Assembly (NCBI GenBank): GCA_029212925.1
Contig: JARGOB010000001.1
Location: 115,183 to 179,182 of the forward strand
Direction of reading: 5' to 3'
DNA length: 64,000 nucleotides
From: Coxiellaceae bacterium
GTDB taxonomy: Bacteria > Pseudomonadota > Gammaproteobacteria > Coxiellales > Coxiellaceae
The translations under genes and the position numbers were made by a program. The notes beneath the pieces are model-generated. The model made no database searches, had not been told where the DNA came from, and saw nothing but the letters and a program-made list of their open reading frames with translations. The first letter of the stretch is position 1; each line of letters begins with the position of its first letter. Shown here piece after piece: positions 17,701 to 26,491 of this stretch.

Positions 17701-19650
17701 TTAGCGCTCCAATTCCTTGAGATTGACATAGCAGTTCAATGCTTCTGGGTTAGCCAGCGAGTCGGTATTCGTTACTTCTTCACCATGAATGATTTTTTTA
17801 ACCGCTAGTTCAACCGCTTTACCACTAATGGTTCTTGGTATATCTGCTACCGCAATAATTTTCGCTGGCACATGATGCGGTGAGGCATTTTGCCGTATTG
17901 CGTCTTTTATTAGTGTGGTGAGTTCTTTGGTTAGCTCACAACCTTCACGCATAATTACAAATAAAATAATGCGTTCCGACCCGCGCCATGCTTGTCCAAC
18001 AGCAATGCAGTCGAGCACTTGATCAAATTGGTCAACTTGCGTATATATTTCTGCGGTACCAATGCGTACACCACTGGGGTTTAACGTGGCATCGGATCGA
18101 CCATAAATAATAACGCCGTCATGCTCAGTAATCTCAGCATAATCACCATGCGCCCATATATTATCGAAGCGATCAAAGTACGCCTTGTGATATCGCTCAC
18201 CGTTGGCATCATTCCAAAAGTAAATCGGCATCGCCGGAAATGGCTTGGTGCAAACCAGTTCACCTTTTTGTTGCCTTATCGACTGACCTTGTTCGTTAAA
18301 CACATCAACCGCAAGCCCTAATCCGCGGCATTGCAGTTCGCCACGATAGACTGGCAAGATGGGGCAGCCTAATGCAAAGCATGACACAATATCACTACCA
18401 CCACTGATCGATGCGACTTGTACTGACGCGGGAAAGTGCTCATAGAGGTAATCAAAACTTTCAGGTAATAATGGTGAGCCGGTGCTTAAAATGGTGCGTA
18501 ACGAATTCAGTCGATGACTGTCCTTCGGTGATAAATGGCGACGCGCAATCGCTTCAATATATTTTGCGCCAATGCCAAATACACTGATATCAAATTCATC
18601 GATTAAGTCTAGTAGCGCGAGTTTAGTTGGATGAAACGGTGAGCCATCAAACAATACCAGCGTGCAACCCAGCGCCAAACCGCTGACTAACCAATTCCAC
18701 ATCATCCAACCGCACGTGGTAAAGAAAAAGAAAGTGTCTTCACGCGTGATATCGGTATGCAGTTGCAATTCTTTTAAATGCTGCAATAACGTACCACCGA
18801 CGGAGTGCACCATGCACTTCGGTTTACCCGTTGTGCCGGACGAATACATGATATACAGCGGATCATTAAATTTTACTGGTACAAATGCTGGTTTTTTATC
18901 CGGCGGTGTTAAGCAATCCGAAAATAATTGGCAGTTAGTTAAACCAGTAATAGCCGGCTTTTCATCTACATACGGAATAACAATTAATTCCTCCAGTGCC
19001 GGTAATTGCTGACGGATTTTTTTAACTTTCTCAAGATCATTAAATTTCTTGCGACCATAATAATGACCATCGACTGCAAATAATACTTTGGGATTAATCT
19101 GGCCAAAGCGATCAATCACTCCGTTTAAACCAAAGTCGGGTGAGCACGAGCTCCACACAGCGCCTAAATATGTAGTCGCCAGCATAGCAACGATTGCTTC
19201 AGGTGTGTTGGCAACGAATCCCGCGACACGATCACCAGCAACCACACCGAGTGACTGCAAGTGTGCCGCTAATGCTATGACTTGTTGGTTAAGCTCGGCA
19301 TACGTTAATGAGCGCCGCTCGCCAATCTCATTGGCAAATTGTATGGCGACTCTATCATCATTAAATCGCAATAAATGTTGCGCAAAATTTAATGTGGCAC
19401 CCGGGAACCATTCTGCTCCTGGCATCTTATTGGGGTTCTGCAAAATAGTGCTAGCAGCTTGGTCAAATTTTACATCGCAAAATGTAACTAATGCATTCCA
19501 GAATAGGTCGCTATGGTCTACTGACCATTGGTACAGCTGGTGGTAATCGCCGAGTTGTAAATCAAATGACTGATTAACGAATTGAGTAAATTTTGCCATC
19601 TGGCTGTTTTGTGATTCTTCTGCTGTAGGTTGCCATAATGGCTTGGTCAT
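17701..19650 (-). CDS. Acetoacetate-CoA ligase
   Basis: ANL-superfamily ligase that activates acetoacetate to acetoacetyl-CoA, linking ketone bodies or PHB breakdown to acetyl-CoA. At 649 residues it has the family length. Visible motifs: MPGAEWFPGATLNFA near residue 80, the AMP loop YSSGTTGKPKCMVHS (about 268), the TTCGWMMWN segment typical of acetoacetyl-CoA synthetases, and GVRIGTAEIY near the C-terminus. AAAGGA precedes the ATG. Together with fadED it suggests use of lipid-derived carbon. A PmrA-like box lies about 72 bp upstream in the divergent region. Confidence 0.92.
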   Translation of the reverse strand: MTKPLWQPTAEESQNSQMAKFTQFVNQSFDLQLGDYHQLYQWSVDHSDLFWNALVTFCDVKFDQAASTILQNPNKMPGAEWFPGATLNFAQHLLRFNDDRVAIQFANEIGERRSLTYAELNQQVIALAAHLQSLGVVAGDRVAGFVANTPEAIVAMLATTYLGAVWSSCSPDFGLNGVIDRFGQINPKVLFAVDGHYYGRKKFNDLEKVKKIRQQLPALEELIVIPYVDEKPAITGLTNCQLFSDCLTPPDKKPAFVPVKFNDPLYIMYSSGTTGKPKCMVHSVGGTLLQHLKELQLHTDITREDTFFFFTTCGWMMWNWLVSGLALGCTLVLFDGSPFHPTKLALLDLIDEFDISVFGIGAKYIEAIARRHLSPKDSHRLNSLRTILSTGSPLLPESFDYLYEHFPASVQVASISGGSDIVSCFALGCPILPVYRGELQCRGLGLAVDVFNEQGQSIRQQKGELVCTKPFPAMPIYFWNDANGERYHKAYFDRFDNIWAHGDYAEITEHDGVIIYGRSDATLNPSGVRIGTAEIYTQVDQFDQVLDCIAVGQAWRGSERIILFVIMREGCELTKELTTLIKDAIRQNASPHHVPAKIIAVADIPRTISGKAVELAVKKIIHGEEVTNTDSLANPEALNCYVNLKELER

Positions 19651-19721
19651 TTTTTTTCCTTTGCTGTGTTGTCTTGACCTGGGGTCCAGAGATTATACTA
19701 CGATAGCGCAAACATCAAAAT

Positions 19722-19738
19722 CTTAAGAGAACCTTAAG
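19722..19738. promoter_or_regulatory. PmrA-like box between AACS and the orphan membrane gene
   Basis: CTTAAG-AGAAC-CTTAAG: two half-sites one helical turn apart (TTAA-N7-TTAA), the layout of PmrA/BasR sites. It ends 71 bp before the orphan gene at 19810 and 72 bp before the divergent ligase. CTTAAG is itself palindromic, so orientation is not fixed. Confidence 0.55.
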
Positions 19739-19809
19739 ACAGAAATTTCAGCTAGGCAAGTGACTTAGCGTCGATAGAATATTTCGGGAGACTTTGAGGG
19801 GAGAAAACA

Positions 19810-21741
19810 ATGTCACGCATGCCTACACCAGATCCATTGAGCCAACCACTATTGGGTGATTATCACTTAGCAACACCACCAGCACTTTCAGTTACCGGTG
19901 CTCCACCGTTACCGCAATCACCATCAGTACAAGATTATGACAATTTATCTGAGCAGCGCGCTCGTTGTCAACGATTGCAAGCACGCTATCGCGCATTACT
20001 CGAAGGATTGAATGATAGATTTCTTAAGCGGCACGCTGCAGCGGCGGATGCTGCAAATTCAGGTTCACAGTTTTTTTTGAAATTGCGTGAGATTGATAAT
20101 ATCGAAGATTACGCACACCTTTTGAATGATCAAAAGTTGCGTGGCAATCCCAAGGCATTATTGAAAAAATTAGTTAAGCAAATTACTTTAGATCTTAGCA
20201 ATGTCCAGAAAGAACTGAAGCGTTTAGAAGAACCTTTTCGAGCTGCCGAATTGGTTTTTCAAACGGCGCGTGCTGAAGAATTAATAACAGCTGATGAAAC
20301 TGACCTAGAGGCGTTAAAGGAATTTATGCGCAGCCGTGCGGGGCAGCGTGCCCTAGCTGCTGATCCAGGTCTATTGGAAAGAATTCAGGCTTTGCCAGCA
20401 GTGGCTGACGTGATGGCGCGTGATAGGGTAAGTAAGCATTACGAGATGCGTGAGCAACAAAGGCGTGATTACCCTCAACGCTTATTTGAAGAGCAAGGAG
20501 TAACTTTGGTTGATCAGTGGAATCAAGCAAAGATTTTTTCCATGCTTGCCGCTTCTGTGGCTGTATTGGGTAGCTATATTGCGGCCTTCGCTATTAAGCG
20601 TGATGACCCTGAAGATACAAATACCACTATTTTAGCCAGTGTGTTGGCTGTGGTGTCGTTGGCAGGGTTTATGTGGGGAGCAAAAAATCAGTTTAGTTCG
20701 GCCAGTCGCAATGCTGAAGCTATTTTGAATTGGCCTGATCTTGTTTTAGGTAGGCAGTCTGGTTACATTAATACAAAAATATTACCAGACAGTAATAATG
20801 CAAAACCGGTAAGGCAGCATAGCCAACCGTTATCTTCATCTGATGTGTCTATGTCTGCAAGTTCATTTGTGCGTATGCAAAATAATGCGCGTATGTTTGG
20901 CTTGTTAGCGCTGGCAATGGCTGGGCTAAGTGCCTATATCGCTATTACGGTGAAGCGTGATGACCCTGAAGATATTAATGCCACGGTTTTAGCAGGCTTG
21001 TTAGGGCTGATCTCATTTGTTGGTTTTTCGTGGGGGGCAAAGCATCAAAATAAGGAAGCAGTAGAGAATGCAGCCATGGTGATGGATCGTCCTGGTGGCT
21101 TGGCTGAATCTTTGCCTGCCGCAGGCGATGATGTTGAGGCCGGAATGTCACGTGCAGTTAGTCAGCGTGCCTATATTACACAAGATAATTTTAGCTGGAT
21201 TGAGCGCGCAGCCACAAGGTCTCGAAAAGTCACGACTGGACTTAAGTCAGGTGTCTTAGGTGGTGTGGTGATGATGAGTATTTGCGCCGGTTCTGATTGG
21301 CTGACTAAAGGCGAAACGCGAGTGGGGCCAGTGGCTCAAGGCATTATGGTTGGGGCATTTTTGTTTACGGCAATATTAGTGCCATGGTCTTTGCAGCGTT
21401 GGCAGCGATTGCCGGACCCCTTTGGTGCTTCGGTATGTCAGTCGCCTACTCCTGATGCTGATACTGCAGTTACTGGTGAGCGTAAGGAGGCTCATGCGGA
21501 GTTGATGTATCGTGGTCAGCCAGTCAGCGCAGCTGAACAGCGTGGCATTGAATTAGGGCTCTTTGTACGTATTCCTGGTGGGGATGAAGCGAAGGCTGGT
21601 CTTGCGATGACAGCACAAGGTGAGGCTGAAGTAGCAGATCTTAAGGCGCGAATAGCTGCCGCCAAGGCGGCTGAGCAAGCGGCTGAAGAGCACGGTGCGG
21701 CGGGCGTGCCAGCTGCAGCATCACCATCATCACGGATGTAA
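19810..21741 (+). CDS. Orphan membrane protein with duplicated KRDDPED module
   Basis: Not recognised. A 643-residue protein: Pro-rich start, long charged helical or coiled-coil region (about 40-230), then about six membrane segments near 242-264, 272-292, 361-381, 390-411, 477-497 and 508-528, and an Ala/Glu-rich end. Residues about 240-300 and 358-418 are an internal duplication: each has a membrane segment, the loop KRDDPEDxN, a second membrane segment and WGAK. DDVEAG occurs after the second module. TTGAGGGGAG is a strong ribosome site. The PmrA-like box upstream and eukaryote-like layout make it a candidate secreted effector, which is inference. Confidence 0.72.
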   Translation: MSRMPTPDPLSQPLLGDYHLATPPALSVTGAPPLPQSPSVQDYDNLSEQRARCQRLQARYRALLEGLNDRFLKRHAAAADAANSGSQFFLKLREIDNIEDYAHLLNDQKLRGNPKALLKKLVKQITLDLSNVQKELKRLEEPFRAAELVFQTARAEELITADETDLEALKEFMRSRAGQRALAADPGLLERIQALPAVADVMARDRVSKHYEMREQQRRDYPQRLFEEQGVTLVDQWNQAKIFSMLAASVAVLGSYIAAFAIKRDDPEDTNTTILASVLAVVSLAGFMWGAKNQFSSASRNAEAILNWPDLVLGRQSGYINTKILPDSNNAKPVRQHSQPLSSSDVSMSASSFVRMQNNARMFGLLALAMAGLSAYIAITVKRDDPEDINATVLAGLLGLISFVGFSWGAKHQNKEAVENAAMVMDRPGGLAESLPAAGDDVEAGMSRAVSQRAYITQDNFSWIERAATRSRKVTTGLKSGVLGGVVMMSICAGSDWLTKGETRVGPVAQGIMVGAFLFTAILVPWSLQRWQRLPDPFGASVCQSPTPDADTAVTGERKEAHAELMYRGQPVSAAEQRGIELGLFVRIPGGDEAKAGLAMTAQGEAEVADLKARIAAAKAAEQAAEEHGAAGVPAAASPSSRM

Positions 21742-21786
21742 GCTTGATAAATGCGAGGGCTTGGTATACTCTTAGCCCTCTTTTTT

Positions 21787-21861
21787 AGGCACGTAGCTCA
21801 GCGGTAGAGCACCACCTTGACATGGTGGGGGTCGTTGGTTCGAACCCAATCGTGCCTACCA
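21787..21861 (+). tRNA. tRNA-Val (GAC)
   Basis: 75 nt with a perfect 7-bp acceptor stem (AGGCACG with CGTGCCT), D stem GCTC/GAGC, anticodon stem CCACC/GGTGG around TTGACAT (anticodon GAC), and T stem GTTGG/CCAAT with TTCGAAC. The CCA end is encoded. Closely resembles gammaproteobacterial tRNA-Val(GAC). Confidence 0.97.
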
Positions 21862-22080
21862 CCACTTCGTCCCTGGTCGGGACTCACTGGTTCCCTTATA
21901 TGATACGCACGCAAAGACAAGTAATTGCGTGCTATTAAGGGGGAGCGAACACACGCTCCTTCCACCACTTCGCCCCTGATCGGGGCTCACTGGTTCCTTG
22001 ATATGACACGCTCGCCAAGACAAGTAATGGCTCGCTGTTAAGGGGAGCGAACGCACGCTCCCCTTAAAAACCCCACGCGA
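21859..22080. repeat. tRNA-proximal tandem repeat (about 103 bp, two copies)
   Basis: CCACCACTTCG starts at 21859, using the tRNA CCA end, and again at 21962. Each unit has CCCTG.TCGGG.CTCACTGGTTCC, a TTATATGA or TTGATATGA stretch, and a closing hairpin; the second hairpin, AAGGGGAGCG with CGCTCCCCTT, is perfect over 10 bp. CCCCACGCGA follows at 22071. Parts recur at 44621-44657 near tRNA-Pro. The remaining DNA to 22195 holds a short (TTG)6 run at 22096-22113 and no gene. Confidence 0.75.
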
Positions 22081-22195
22081 AAGGAATGCTGCTTATTGTT
22101 GTTGTTGTTGTTGTGAGGAGTGTGTGACGAAGCAAAATTCTTAATTAAACTGCTGAGCTCATTCGTATATAAAGAGCGAAAACCCATGCGAAAGG

Positions 22196-23497
22196 TTACA
22201 CACTCACAAACTCTTTAACTAAGCGCGCGACTTTGGGCTGGTCGTAAGGCAACATATGACCGCCATCTAAAACCTTTACGCGTGCTAGCTTTAGGTCTGA
22301 CTTAATGTAGCCTAAAACTGTTTTAGCTTTATCGGTATCCTTCCATTGTACGGTTTTAGATTGCATGTATCTTTTTTTACCTGGCCACTGCAATTGTTGA
22401 ATCATAGCGTCAATACCAAGAAAATTTGAATCGGTGGCGTCCAGTAGTCCAGACATAATGACTATTTGAACGTTTTGTGCAAGCAATTTATTGTAGAGAT
22501 AGCTGATGGAGTCTTGTTCACCCACCCTGAAATTATTGCCAATAGTGTTTGAAAATAAAACATAAGGACTGTGTGGTTTCATATGTAAGGCAGTTTGAAC
22601 ATTAGCTTTGCTGAGATAGTTGGAAAGTGTGGAGTAGTCGGGTGCGGGATGCATGATGTTAGGCAAATATAAACCGGACATGTTTTTTATGGTTGACATG
22701 ATTTTTGCACATGCCTTATTTGCTTCTACTGTGCTGGGAGTATGTTGCTGTATAAGTTGCTTGCAGCGATCATATATTTTATCAACGACCTTTTTTTGAT
22801 TGGCGCTAATCATGCCGTGTGTGTAAGCGTATTGGCTATCGTAAGATTGCTGCAGTGACGGGCTAACCCAAATATCATTCACCATGATGCCACCTAACTT
22901 AATGTCGGTTTGCTTTTCATGGCTAAGTATTTCTTTGGCAATAAATGCAATGTACATGCCTGCGTAAGATTCACCCATTAGGTAAACTTTATGCCGCTTT
23001 AAAAAAGGATGCTGTGTGTAAATATGTTGTAATGCATTAAAAAATTGTTTGCTGGATTGCGTATTATTGTGTGGAATAAGATTTTTGTTATGTGGCTTAA
23101 CGGTGGATGCGCCAACACTGAGTGGTTGTTCAATAACCATATAATTAGCAAATCGTGTCCATGAATAGGGGTCGCTGACCAAGTTGCCAGTTTGGTTAAA
23201 TTTGTAGGGGCCTGTTTCCATAAAAGGGCCATACATATTGCTGGCGCCCGGGCCACCATTAAACCAAATAATAAGGGGTTTGCTGGTGAAGTCTTGGTCT
23301 GAGGTGATTAACCAGTAATAGAGCGAAGGTGAATTAGGACAGTCTTTTTTTGCGCAAGTGCTTTTTGTGATTGAAACATAGCCGCCAAATTGAGGGCTAG
23401 TCACTAGCCCATATTGCGGTAGGCTGGTGATTTTTGCAGCAAACACATGGGCAGAGAGTAGAACGAATAATAAGCAAGCTGATAGTGAGCGCCACAT
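22196..23497 (-). CDS. Secreted serine carboxypeptidase (S10 family)
   Basis: A 433-residue alpha/beta-hydrolase removing C-terminal amino acids from peptides, active at acid pH in known members. Signal peptide at residues 1-20 (LSACLLFVLLSAHVFA), oxyanion motif NGGPGASN (about 80), nucleophile GESYAG (about 175), acid-residue region GLLDATDSNF, and histidine motif DGGHMLPYDQP near the end: the full triad is present. ATG at 23497 has AAAGGA seven bases upstream; a TTG two codons earlier is less likely. S10 enzymes are mostly eukaryotic and appear in Legionella-like intracellular bacteria. A broken paralogue lies directly upstream. Confidence 0.92.
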   Translation of the reverse strand: MWRSLSACLLFVLLSAHVFAAKITSLPQYGLVTSPQFGGYVSITKSTCAKKDCPNSPSLYYWLITSDQDFTSKPLIIWFNGGPGASNMYGPFMETGPYKFNQTGNLVSDPYSWTRFANYMVIEQPLSVGASTVKPHNKNLIPHNNTQSSKQFFNALQHIYTQHPFLKRHKVYLMGESYAGMYIAFIAKEILSHEKQTDIKLGGIMVNDIWVSPSLQQSYDSQYAYTHGMISANQKKVVDKIYDRCKQLIQQHTPSTVEANKACAKIMSTIKNMSGLYLPNIMHPAPDYSTLSNYLSKANVQTALHMKPHSPYVLFSNTIGNNFRVGEQDSISYLYNKLLAQNVQIVIMSGLLDATDSNFLGIDAMIQQLQWPGKKRYMQSKTVQWKDTDKAKTVLGYIKSDLKLARVKVLDGGHMLPYDQPKVARLVKEFVSV

Positions 23498-23537
23498 GGC
23501 CAAATCCTTTTAATTCACGTAAGGACGGTAGTGTAGC

Positions 23538-24211
23538 TTAAATTTTGCCGTTAATAAATTGATTGACCAAGCGACCCACTTTAGGCTGATTAAGAATTAA
23601 ACCACCTAATTTAATATTAGGGTTATTAGCACGCTGCATTTTTATGGAGATATAAGGCAGCATGGTCCCTGCATACGACTCACCAGCTAAATAGATTTTG
23701 TGTTTCTCTAAAAAAGGATGCCGCTTTACTATGTTTTGCAGGGCATTATAAAATTGCCTGCTGGATTGATTGTTACTGCTCGGCAACGCAAAGTTATCAG
23801 CTACTGATGCGCCAATGCCTATGGGTTGCTCGACAAGCATGTAGTTGGCGAATTCAGTCCAGGTATTATTGTTGTAGGTGATTTTTCCGGCGCGATTAAA
23901 TGTGTAGGGGCCCGTTTCCATAAATGGGCCATACATGCTGCTGGAGCCAGGGCCGCCATTAAACCATATGATGAGAGGTTTGTTTTTATAATCGCTGGTG
24001 GCGATTAACCAATAATACAAGCTGGGCGCATTAGGGCATTTTTTTGTTGGCAGTTTTGTGCGGTAGAGGCGTAGCCTGCATACTGTTGAGAATTGGCAGT
24101 GCCAATATCAGGCAGATCGATAACCTTATCGGAAAATTTTGCGATGCTTGCCGCCTGTAGATTGAGCGAAAAAAGAACAGAAAGTGCAAAGAGAATGATA
24201 ATACGCTGCAT
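23538..24211 (-). pseudogene. Degenerate serine carboxypeptidase paralogue
   Basis: The first part (24005-24211) encodes a signal peptide and the mature N-terminus, then shifts frame. The second part (23538-24020) encodes YYWLIATSD, NGGPGSSS and GESYAG, as in the intact neighbour. The shift falls at a run of seven A; eight A would restore the frame (QQKKCPNAPSLYYWL). A second lesion joins LGGLILN directly to QPKVGRLVNQF, losing about 230 residues with the catalytic Asp and His. The product cannot be an active peptidase even if frameshifting were corrected. Confidence 0.85.
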
Positions 24212-24361
24212 ATTTAATTCCTTTTAAATGTGCCAACCACAATAGTGTAGCAGGTCCTGATTAGTGTACAATGCCGTTCTTGTTGTGGGCATAAAAGCTG
24301 ACCATTATCGAGTGTAGTCGATTTTGGTCTTGACTATTTTCGAGTGTAGAGAAACTGTTAA

Positions 24362-26413
24362 ATGACTAAATCGCTAGACCTTGCTGATATCAGCAAAAAA
24401 ATACAAAAGACCGGCTTTCAGTCGCGTGAATCACAATTGGCGATGATTGAATCGATTTATGATGCCTTGAAAAATAAAAAAATCATTGGCATTGAGGCGC
24501 CCACCGGTACCGGTAAAACCTTGGCGTATACCATTGGTAGCTTTTTGGCGAAAGCGTCCGATCAGACCGTTATTATCAGTACGGCCACCATTGCGCTGCA
24601 AGAGCAGCTGGTCAATAAAGATTTGCCGATTGTAGAGAAGGTGCTTGGCAAGAAAATTAAATTGGCTTTGGCTAAAGGGCGCAGAAGGTATGTGTGTCAT
24701 GCGCGTGTATATGATCCGATGTGGCAAGATGACTTGTTATCGGAAACCACGACTGAACAGTTGCTGCAGGTTGAGTTGGAACAAAAAAATTGGAACGGCG
24801 ATCGTGATGAATTAAAGATTCATGTCGATGATCAACAATGGCGACAAGTCAGTACCGATGCCGATGGTTGTGCCGGCAAGCTTTGTGCATATTACGAAGA
24901 CTGTGCATTTGTAAAGGCCCGCAAAAGGGTTTACGTAGCCGATGTTGTGGTGGTTAATCACAGCTTACTGCTATCAGATATGAGCATGGGCGGTGGCGCT
25001 ATATTGCCGGAGCCGGATGAATCAATCTATGTCATTGATGAGTGTCATCATTTGCCGGGGAAATCAGCTGACCACTTTTCAGCGAGTGCCAGTGTGATGG
25101 GGGTGACTGATTGGTCAAAAGCATTGAGCAAAGTGTTGGTGCAAGCACGTGGCTTAAAACTAGTAACTGACGATAAGCAAAAGCAAATATTAGATTTAAC
25201 CGATGATTTAAAAGACGTAGCGACACAAGTACGCGATTACTTATCATTAAACACCAATCAATTTGATGATGGGGTATGGCGGATTACTGATTTGCCTGAT
25301 GAGATTCTTTTGTTAGGTAAAGAGATTGCACGCATCGCCGATGTGCTGGTGACTTATGGTAATGAAATTACCGATGCTATTTTTCCCAAAGGCAGCGAAC
25401 CGATGGCTGAAAAAGATAAAGATGAGCGCGGCCGTGTATTAGCTGGTTTGGGTTTTGCTATCAGTCGCGCAACCAATCAGTGCCAAACATGGCGCATGTT
25501 TTGCCATCAGCGCCAAGGTAAAGAGGCCCCAGTAGCTAAATGGTTTGAGCAGCGTGATAATGCGTTTATTGTGCATGCCGCGCCGATTTACGTCGGTGAT
25601 GTATTAAAAAAACAACTATGGGATAAGTTTGTTAATGGTGCGGTATTGTGTTCAGCGACCATGAGTGCATTAGGTAGCTTTGATTACTTTTGTCGTAAGA
25701 CAGGGTTAAAGGGTAACGAAGATTATATAAAACAAAGTATCCCCTCGATGTTTGATTTTCAAAAATCATTATTGTATGTGCCCAAAATGACGCATGAGCC
25801 ATCAGGGTTTAATCAACAAAAACACCTGGATGAAACGTTACAGTTATTACCTGAATTAATTGATGACAAAGCAGGAACCTTGGTGTTATTTACCAGTCGT
25901 CGTGCAATGGAGCAAACTTATGAGCAATTACCTAAGGCGATACGCAGCGATGTATTGATGCAAAAGTCGCAAAATAAATCGCAGCTAATTGAAAAGCATA
26001 AAAAACGCATACGCAGTTGGAAGCGGTCTATATTGTTTGGTTTGGTTTCATTTGGTGAGGGTCTAGACCTACCGGCGGATTTCTGTCGTCATGTGATTAT
26101 TCATAAGCTGCCATTTAGTGTACCCAATACGCCTATTGAGCAAACACGCAGTGATTGGTTGAAAGCGAATAAGCTGAATTCATTTATGATGGCCACATTG
26201 CCACAAGCATCGATTCAGTTAACTCAGTTTGTTGGTCGTTTGATCCGACAAGAAGATGATTATGGTGTGGTGACTATTTTAGATAAGCGTCTTTACAGTA
26301 AACAATATGGCGCGTTGTTATTAAAAAACCTGCCGGATTTTCAGCGCTTAATTGATGTCGATTTGGCAGATTTTAAGCAAAAGAAACAAGCACTGCAGGC
26401 GGTTGAGGTGTAA
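24362..26413 (+). CDS. dinG: ATP-dependent DNA helicase DinG
   Basis: XPD-like superfamily 2 helicase (683 residues; E. coli DinG about 716) acting 5' to 3' on R-loops and damaged or collided forks. Walker A APTGTGKT (about residue 50), DEAH-type box VIDECHH (about 225), and C-terminal helicase motifs LFTSRRAMEQ, LVSFGEGLDLP and QFVGRLIRQEDDYG. The 4Fe-4S cysteines lie around residues 115-190 (YVCHAR, CAGKLCAYYEDC). ATG start at 24362; no clear operon partner. Confidence 0.92.
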   Translation: MTKSLDLADISKKIQKTGFQSRESQLAMIESIYDALKNKKIIGIEAPTGTGKTLAYTIGSFLAKASDQTVIISTATIALQEQLVNKDLPIVEKVLGKKIKLALAKGRRRYVCHARVYDPMWQDDLLSETTTEQLLQVELEQKNWNGDRDELKIHVDDQQWRQVSTDADGCAGKLCAYYEDCAFVKARKRVYVADVVVVNHSLLLSDMSMGGGAILPEPDESIYVIDECHHLPGKSADHFSASASVMGVTDWSKALSKVLVQARGLKLVTDDKQKQILDLTDDLKDVATQVRDYLSLNTNQFDDGVWRITDLPDEILLLGKEIARIADVLVTYGNEITDAIFPKGSEPMAEKDKDERGRVLAGLGFAISRATNQCQTWRMFCHQRQGKEAPVAKWFEQRDNAFIVHAAPIYVGDVLKKQLWDKFVNGAVLCSATMSALGSFDYFCRKTGLKGNEDYIKQSIPSMFDFQKSLLYVPKMTHEPSGFNQQKHLDETLQLLPELIDDKAGTLVLFTSRRAMEQTYEQLPKAIRSDVLMQKSQNKSQLIEKHKKRIRSWKRSILFGLVSFGEGLDLPADFCRHVIIHKLPFSVPNTPIEQTRSDWLKANKLNSFMMATLPQASIQLTQFVGRLIRQEDDYGVVTILDKRLYSKQYGALLLKNLPDFQRLIDVDLADFKQKKQALQAVEV

Positions 26414-26491
26414 TACTATCTTTGCAAAATGCTCAGCAAAGTATTAAAGTACGCCTTTTATGTGACTGTGATGATTAGGTTGGAGGCTGCT

